64,000 nucleotides of DNA. Source: Curvularia sp. ZM96 (taxonomy: Eukaryota; Ascomycota; Dothideomycetes; Pleosporales; Pleosporaceae). The stretch's first letter is position 1. Every line of letters starts with the position of its first letter. Below the pieces are notes generated by a model. That model was not told the origin of the DNA, did not search any database, and saw nothing but the letters and a program-made list of their open reading frames with translations. The stretch is taken from positions 1,922,001 through 1,986,000 of the forward strand of contig JAJGBQ010000004.1 of NCBI GenBank assembly GCA_022457065.1, read 5' to 3'. This document shows positions 59,601-64,000 of this stretch, piece after piece. Made by a program: the position numbers and the translations under genes.

Positions 59601-60715
59601 TGTTATGGTGTCTGCTCTGCTCAATCTCTTCTCTACTAGTACTCATTTACAAAATCGATCTGGACACTCACAGCGCTATAAACCTAAAAATAATACAACC
59701 CCTCATCAAACGTACCTCTACCTCTTCTAGGTTACGAGACGCAAACGAAGCCTCTGTAGCCTGTGTAAAAGGTCTGCAAAGCCGACTTTTTCTATGCAAT
59801 GTGTTTATTAGAATGAGAACTCGTTGATGAACACAATTGGTGATGTTCTCCAATCGCAGATTGTTTTCTTTCCAAGAAGTAACACGAGCATATAACCAAA
59901 GGCTCGCTGACGTCGTGCAACCATAGGTAGTGATATTCCACGACGATCAGCGCTCGCCTGTCGATCACAGCCAACCTCGTCGCAACGAAATGCTTGGTCA
60001 GAAAAACAAACGATGACAGTATGACTTATCAACGGATCCGGGACTAATGCAATCAAAGCAAACGACCTAATGAAAGCCCGTCATCCTCGCATTACACAGA
60101 GTTAACACACCACCTACCAGTCGAGGCCCATTTTTGATTTCAAAACCCTGCCCTCCAAGCCTTGGAGAAGTTGGAGCAAGGCAGATAGTCAGCACAGGTC
60201 GATATCTCGTGCATTATCAGTTCCCACCAAGGAGCATTATCAGCGCAGGATCCATGAACAGGGAAAACGTCATTCTGCAAGTGGTCTAGCGCCTCTCAGC
60301 TGTTTGTGTTGAGTGCTGCATTGACACCATCCCCTCCCAGCCCCGCCCTAGATCTGCCTGTGGGTCCCTGCAGAAAGGTCCCTCGTCCTGCCACTACTGT
60401 TCGCAGAACCCCCCAAACGGATTTAAAGCTCGCGACGGTCCGGCTTTCTCTCGTGGCGAAAAGGTAACAAGGCTAAACGACATGATGACGGTGCCGATTT
60501 ACGGTTGAAGGGGTCCATCTTGTACTTTTTCTTCTTCCGTGCGATTTTTTGGTGCGCAACACCACGGCACGGGAAGTCACGAGGTTGGGGGAAAAAAGAG
60601 AAGAGCTAGGAAAAAGAGAGGATTTGCGACAAGATCCGTCGAGCGACGTATTCATCAGCGATAATCGTCGAATTTTTGTGGCCTCCGAGGAGACGAGACG
60701 ACACTGCGCGACACG
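59601..60715. other. Intergenic, 1.1 kb, promoter of the symporter
   Basis: No gene supported. Sequence near 60300-60470 is GC-richer and may hold the upstream regulatory region of the transporter. Frames on the minus strand here have no domain features. Confidence 0.5.
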
Positions 60716-62490
60716 ATGAGCGACGTCGAGAAACAGTACGATGGCGGAGCGCCCGAGGCAGGTGCTGCAGCGAAGCAGAGCGACGAAATTGCAGAGCAGC
60801 TGGACGCGATTGATCCTGTGTTCGAGGCGAAAATCGTGCGCAAGTTGGATATTTTTGTTATCCCGATTGTTATGATGTTGTATCTTTTCAGCTTTCTTGA
60901 CAGGTGAGTGAGTTGATCTTGTTTCCCTCATTAATTACGCCAAAGAAAAAAGCTTGGAGAGGGAATATGCCTCTTTTTTTTTGATGGTCGGAGAGTTTGG
61001 TATGACAGCGTACTAACTAACTACTCTACCAGAGTCAACATCGGCAATGCGCGTCTCTACGGTCTCCAGGAGGATCTCAACATGAGCGACTCGCAGTTTC
61101 AAACCGCAGTATCGATTCTGTTCGTCACGTACATTTTATCAGAACTTCCGTCGAATCTTGTTCTCAAGAAGCTTACGCCCTCGCGGTGGATTGCGTTTAT
61201 TACGCTCGCTTGGGGTATCATTGCGACTCTGACGGGTATTGTGCAAAGCTATGGCGGCCTCATCGCATGTCGTCTGCTTCTTGGTGCTGTTGAAGGAGGT
61301 CTGTTTCCTGGTATGGCCATATACCTGACCTTCTTCTACACCAAGCGCGAGCTCGCCCTGCGCATCGGCTATCTTTTTGTATCTGCCGCGCTTGCTGGAG
61401 CATGCGGTGGTCTCCTCGCCTACGCAATTGGCCATATGGACGGCTTAGCTGGCCAACGTGGGTAAGTGTCCCCTCTCAGTGTGAACGCATGGAACAACCT
61501 CACGATCTCTAAAGGATTGGTTTTGGTTGCAGCAATTGGAATTAACCGTGAACAATAGATGGCGCTGGATCATGATAATCGAGGGAATCCCCACTCTCAT
61601 TCTCGGTATCGTAACCTGGTTTGCTCTACCCAACACCCCCGAAAGCGCGTACTTCTTCACCGCTGAAGAAAAGGCCTACGCCGCAGCCCGCCTGAAGCGA
61701 CAAACAGGCTACACCAAGAAAGCCGCAGAATTCCACTGGGCTGATGTCAAGAAAGCTTTCAAAGACTGGAGGGTCTGGACTTTTTGTTTTGCCCAGTTTG
61801 GCTCAGACACCATGCTTTACGGGTACTCTACTTTTCTGCCGACCATTATTCGCTCGATCAACACTACGGCTAGCAGTGCCATGATCCAGGTTCTGACCAT
61901 CCCTTGCTATGCCCTGGGCGCCGTCACGTACCTCGTCGTTGCACACTTTTCGGATCGACAGCAGAAACGCGGCTTGTACAGCGTGCTCCTCGGTATCATT
62001 AGCATCATCGGATACGCCATGCTGATCAGCGATTCCAACTCAAAAGTACACTATGCGGGCTGCTTTCTCGTTGCCATGGGCCTGTATGTCTGCGTCGGAT
62101 TACCACTAGCCTGGCTTCCGACGAATCTGCCGCGGTATGGTAAGCGCACTACGGCTACGGGAATGCAACTTAGTATTGGAAACTGTGCGGGCATAATGAG
62201 CGCTTTTGTAAGTCTCTTCTTTGCGGCCTGGTCGCAAAAGTCGCGTTCCTGAGCTAACGAGTCAATAGATTTACCCTACGGCCGATCGGCCCCGCTTCAT
62301 CAAGGGCCACGGTATTACCATGGCCATGGTGGGTTTTGCATGCACATGCTACGTTATCCTGTGGTTTCATTTTAGCAGAGTGAATGCTAAGCGCGAGGGA
62401 GGTGGAGAGCAGCATCTGGTGCAGGATATGAGTGACGAGGAGATTGCGGAAATGGGAGATGATAGTCCGAGGTTTAGATATACGATCTGA
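60716..62490 (+). CDS. MFS anion:cation symporter (allantoate-permease/Dal5 type)
   Basis: 495 aa in four exons: 60716-60903, 61033-61461, 61559-62207 and 62269-62490. The first membrane segment is FVIPIVMMLYLFSFLDRVN, and the sequence continues IGNARLYGLQEDLNMSDSQF, the standard opening of the Dal5/ACS family. Further signs are ELPSNLVLKKLTPSRWIAFI, CRLLLGAVEGGLFPGMAIYL and the second-half ATGMQLSIGNCAGIMSAF. Twelve membrane segments are apparent. Members take up organic anions such as allantoate, nicotinate, pantothenate or other vitamins with protons; the substrate cannot be assigned here. Intron 1 (129 nt) is longer than the window's usual. Upstream lies a Zn2Cys6 regulator and downstream, convergent, a secreted GH16 enzyme. 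Confidence 0.92.
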
Positions 62491-62856
62491 GGGGTTGGGT
62501 ATGGAAGAACGAGGGACATATATGGTGTTCACGGCGTTTTGAAGATGCTATGGGTACCTATGGTTTGGTGGTATCCTTATGATGAATGGTAGAATTGAGG
62601 TTTGCTACTGTCTAAATTCATCGATGTTGTGACTCAGCTCTATTCGAATGTGCTTACTCTGTATTAATCTCTTGACTGTCATGTCATGAGAGGAGTGTCT
62701 TTTCAAATGGGAAAGTCTGAGTTTCAACATAATACTATCTAGCTGGCGTTTTCTCAACAAGAGTAACTTGTACATAACTGAACTGAATGAACGCACATAG
62801 AAACAACCAAGACTTACTACCCTCTTCGCAAACAGTATCGGCAAAAGAACCATCAC
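62491..62856. terminator. Convergent 3' region of symporter and GH16 gene
   Basis: 366 AT-rich bases between tail-to-tail genes. No gene seen. Confidence 0.4.
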
Positions 62857-63963
62857 TCACTTCTTCTGCCACCACCATAACCCAGCAATCTCCCAATACG
62901 CCTCACGAAACGCCTCAGGATGATCCCTCACATATTCCTCACAAGTCTCCACCCCCGTCTTCTCCCGGCACGACTTCTCCCACTCCCTGCCCGCCCAATC
63001 TCCACAGAACGCAGTGTTAAACACGACCCTAAGATCTTTAAACCGCTGCTCAAAATCGCATCTCTCGCCACTAAACCGCGCCAGCGGCGGGCCCCAGTTT
63101 GCCGGATCAGGCACCTTAACTGTCTCATTCGCATGAGGGAAAAACTTATTGTAACCATCTGAATCGCGGGGGAAAAGCCACACATCAATACCATCAGACG
63201 TCCACTCAGTAGCGTAGATACCGCCAGACACGCTGTTGAACGATGTTCCATACGACGGAAGTTTGGATTCCGCGTTCCCAGCAACGAGTTGCGTATCGCC
63301 TCCCTGCTCCGGAGCTTGAATTGAACAGCCCATATTCTTACCCTGCCCTTCGGCATTCACATCGCAGTCGCTCGTTAGCATGGTGCCTGAGAAAGGAGAT
63401 GTGATGGCTCCATCACCACCATCACCAGTAACAATACTGCTGTTATCTACCACGCACCCGCTAGATGTATGCAGCGTAACTTTACTGCTCTCATCGTCAT
63501 TCACACCTTCCAGGATATCTATCTCTCCGCCTTCCGGCCACGTCTTGGACGCAGACACGAGCCAGAACGCGGGCCATACGCCGCACTGTGATGCGGGCAT
63601 GTGCCGTATATCAGCAATGAGTAGACCGTGGTTCCAGGTTTTCTTACTCTCGAGACGCACGGAAGCCTGGCCGGTAGAGTTGGCGTCTTTGCTTGTGGCG
63701 TCTACGCCTAGGTAGATGGACTGAGTGGTAGGTAGGTATCCGATTAGGCGCTGGGAGATGGCTGAGGAGAGGGATTGGTACTGGACGAAGCCGTGAGTAG
63801 GGTCGGGATCAGAGAAGAAGTCGAAAGCGGGAAAGAAGTTGTCGTAGGTTAGGTTGTCGGTGAGGGTGTATTGGGGGTTTGAGGTACTTTCGTTGGTTTG
63901 GGCGGTGCTTAAGAGGGCAAGGGAGAGGGTGGCTAGCACCGTGGAGAGATTTGAGGAGCGCAT
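62857..63963 (-). CDS. Secreted GH16 endo-1,3(4)-beta-glucanase
   Basis: Intron-free, 368 aa. An N-terminal signal peptide is evident (STVLATLSLALLSTAQT, cleavage near residue 21). The catalytic motif GGEIDILEG lies at about 145-153, with Glu147 as nucleophile and Glu152 as acid/base, in the ExDxxE pattern of GH16. Preceding it are HMPASQCGVWPAFWLVSASK and, after it, VTLHTSSGC, typical of the laminarinase-like fungal group. Several N-glycosylation sequons (NES, NLT, NST, NSS, NET) support secretion. Cysteines are spaced for disulfides in the C-terminal part. The enzyme would cleave mixed-linkage or beta-1,3-glucans, either in plant debris or in the fungus's own wall. Complete in the window; the ATG is at 63963, 37 bases before the end. 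Confidence 0.93.
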   Translation of the reverse strand: MRSSNLSTVLATLSLALLSTAQTNESTSNPQYTLTDNLTYDNFFPAFDFFSDPDPTHGFVQYQSLSSAISQRLIGYLPTTQSIYLGVDATSKDANSTGQASVRLESKKTWNHGLLIADIRHMPASQCGVWPAFWLVSASKTWPEGGEIDILEGVNDDESSKVTLHTSSGCVVDNSSIVTGDGGDGAITSPFSGTMLTSDCDVNAEGQGKNMGCSIQAPEQGGDTQLVAGNAESKLPSYGTSFNSVSGGIYATEWTSDGIDVWLFPRDSDGYNKFFPHANETVKVPDPANWGPPLARFSGERCDFEQRFKDLRVVFNTAFCGDWAGREWEKSCREKTGVETCEEYVRDHPEAFREAYWEIAGLWWWQKK

Positions 63964-64000
63964 TTATGTGTAGGCAGAGATGAGTCCTGGTGTTGATGTC

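Noticed and set aside
60473..60931. 152-codon minus-strand frame over the symporter start
   Set aside because: Overlaps the symporter first exon antisense and has no domain.

Overview
The window is nuclear DNA of a filamentous ascomycete (Pezizomycotina). Genes are densely packed and carry short introns, mostly 47-110 nt, with GT-AG ends and CTAAC-type branch points. The protein set (KAP121, SPT7, VPS4, DHH1, VTS1, COG5, a Zn2Cys6 regulator, allantoate-permease-type and monocarboxylate-type MFS transporters, and a secreted GH16 enzyme) fits a Dothideomycete, probably Pleosporales. That placement is inference from gene content and style. No rRNA, tRNA, CRISPR, prokaryotic operon or viral gene was recognised.

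Layout. 0.2-9.3 kb: mitochondrial ICT1-like release factor (-), Nab3-like RNA-binding protein (+), LETM1-like mitochondrial membrane protein (+), and the Ldb17/Dip1 Arp2/3 regulator (+). 9.3-21.9 kb is gene-poor. It holds one MFS transporter (-), a broken gene for a small cysteine-rich secreted protein, a weak second secreted candidate, a decayed coding frame beside a simple repeat, and otherwise nothing recognisable. 21.9-36 kb: ubiquitin-like/AN1 zinc-finger fusion (-), cytochrome b5-acyl-CoA dehydrogenase (-), importin KAP121 (-), CBS/PB1 membrane protein (-), RPS26 (+) and a VanZ-like membrane protein (-). 36-57 kb: SPT7 (+), a repeat-built AT-hook protein (+), rhomboid protease (-), DHH1 (+), COG5 (-), VPS4 (-), prefoldin 6 (+) and VTS1 (+). 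57-64 kb: Zn2Cys6 regulator (+), anion:cation symporter (+) and secreted GH16 glucanase (-).

Most genes are housekeeping genes for RNA decay and control (Nab3, DHH1, VTS1), trafficking (COG5, VPS4, KAP121), mitochondrial function (ICT1, LETM1-like, rhomboid) and chromatin (SPT7, AT-hook protein). The accessory material lies in the 9-22 kb stretch and at the right end, where a regulator, a nutrient transporter and a secreted glucanase lie close together.

Exon structures were derived by hand. Each multi-exon model closes in frame from ATG to stop with splice sites that also preserve recognisable family sequence. Points that stand out are: a pair of MITE-like elements 18.7 kb apart; a secreted-protein pseudogene hit at its start codon and just after its signal peptide; three GC-AG introns, two of them in the head-to-head VPS4/prefoldin pair; an AT-hook protein whose exons repeatedly restart with Ser-Glu-Glu at phase-0 introns; and a ubiquitin-like domain ending in LRGG directly before Met and an AN1 finger.
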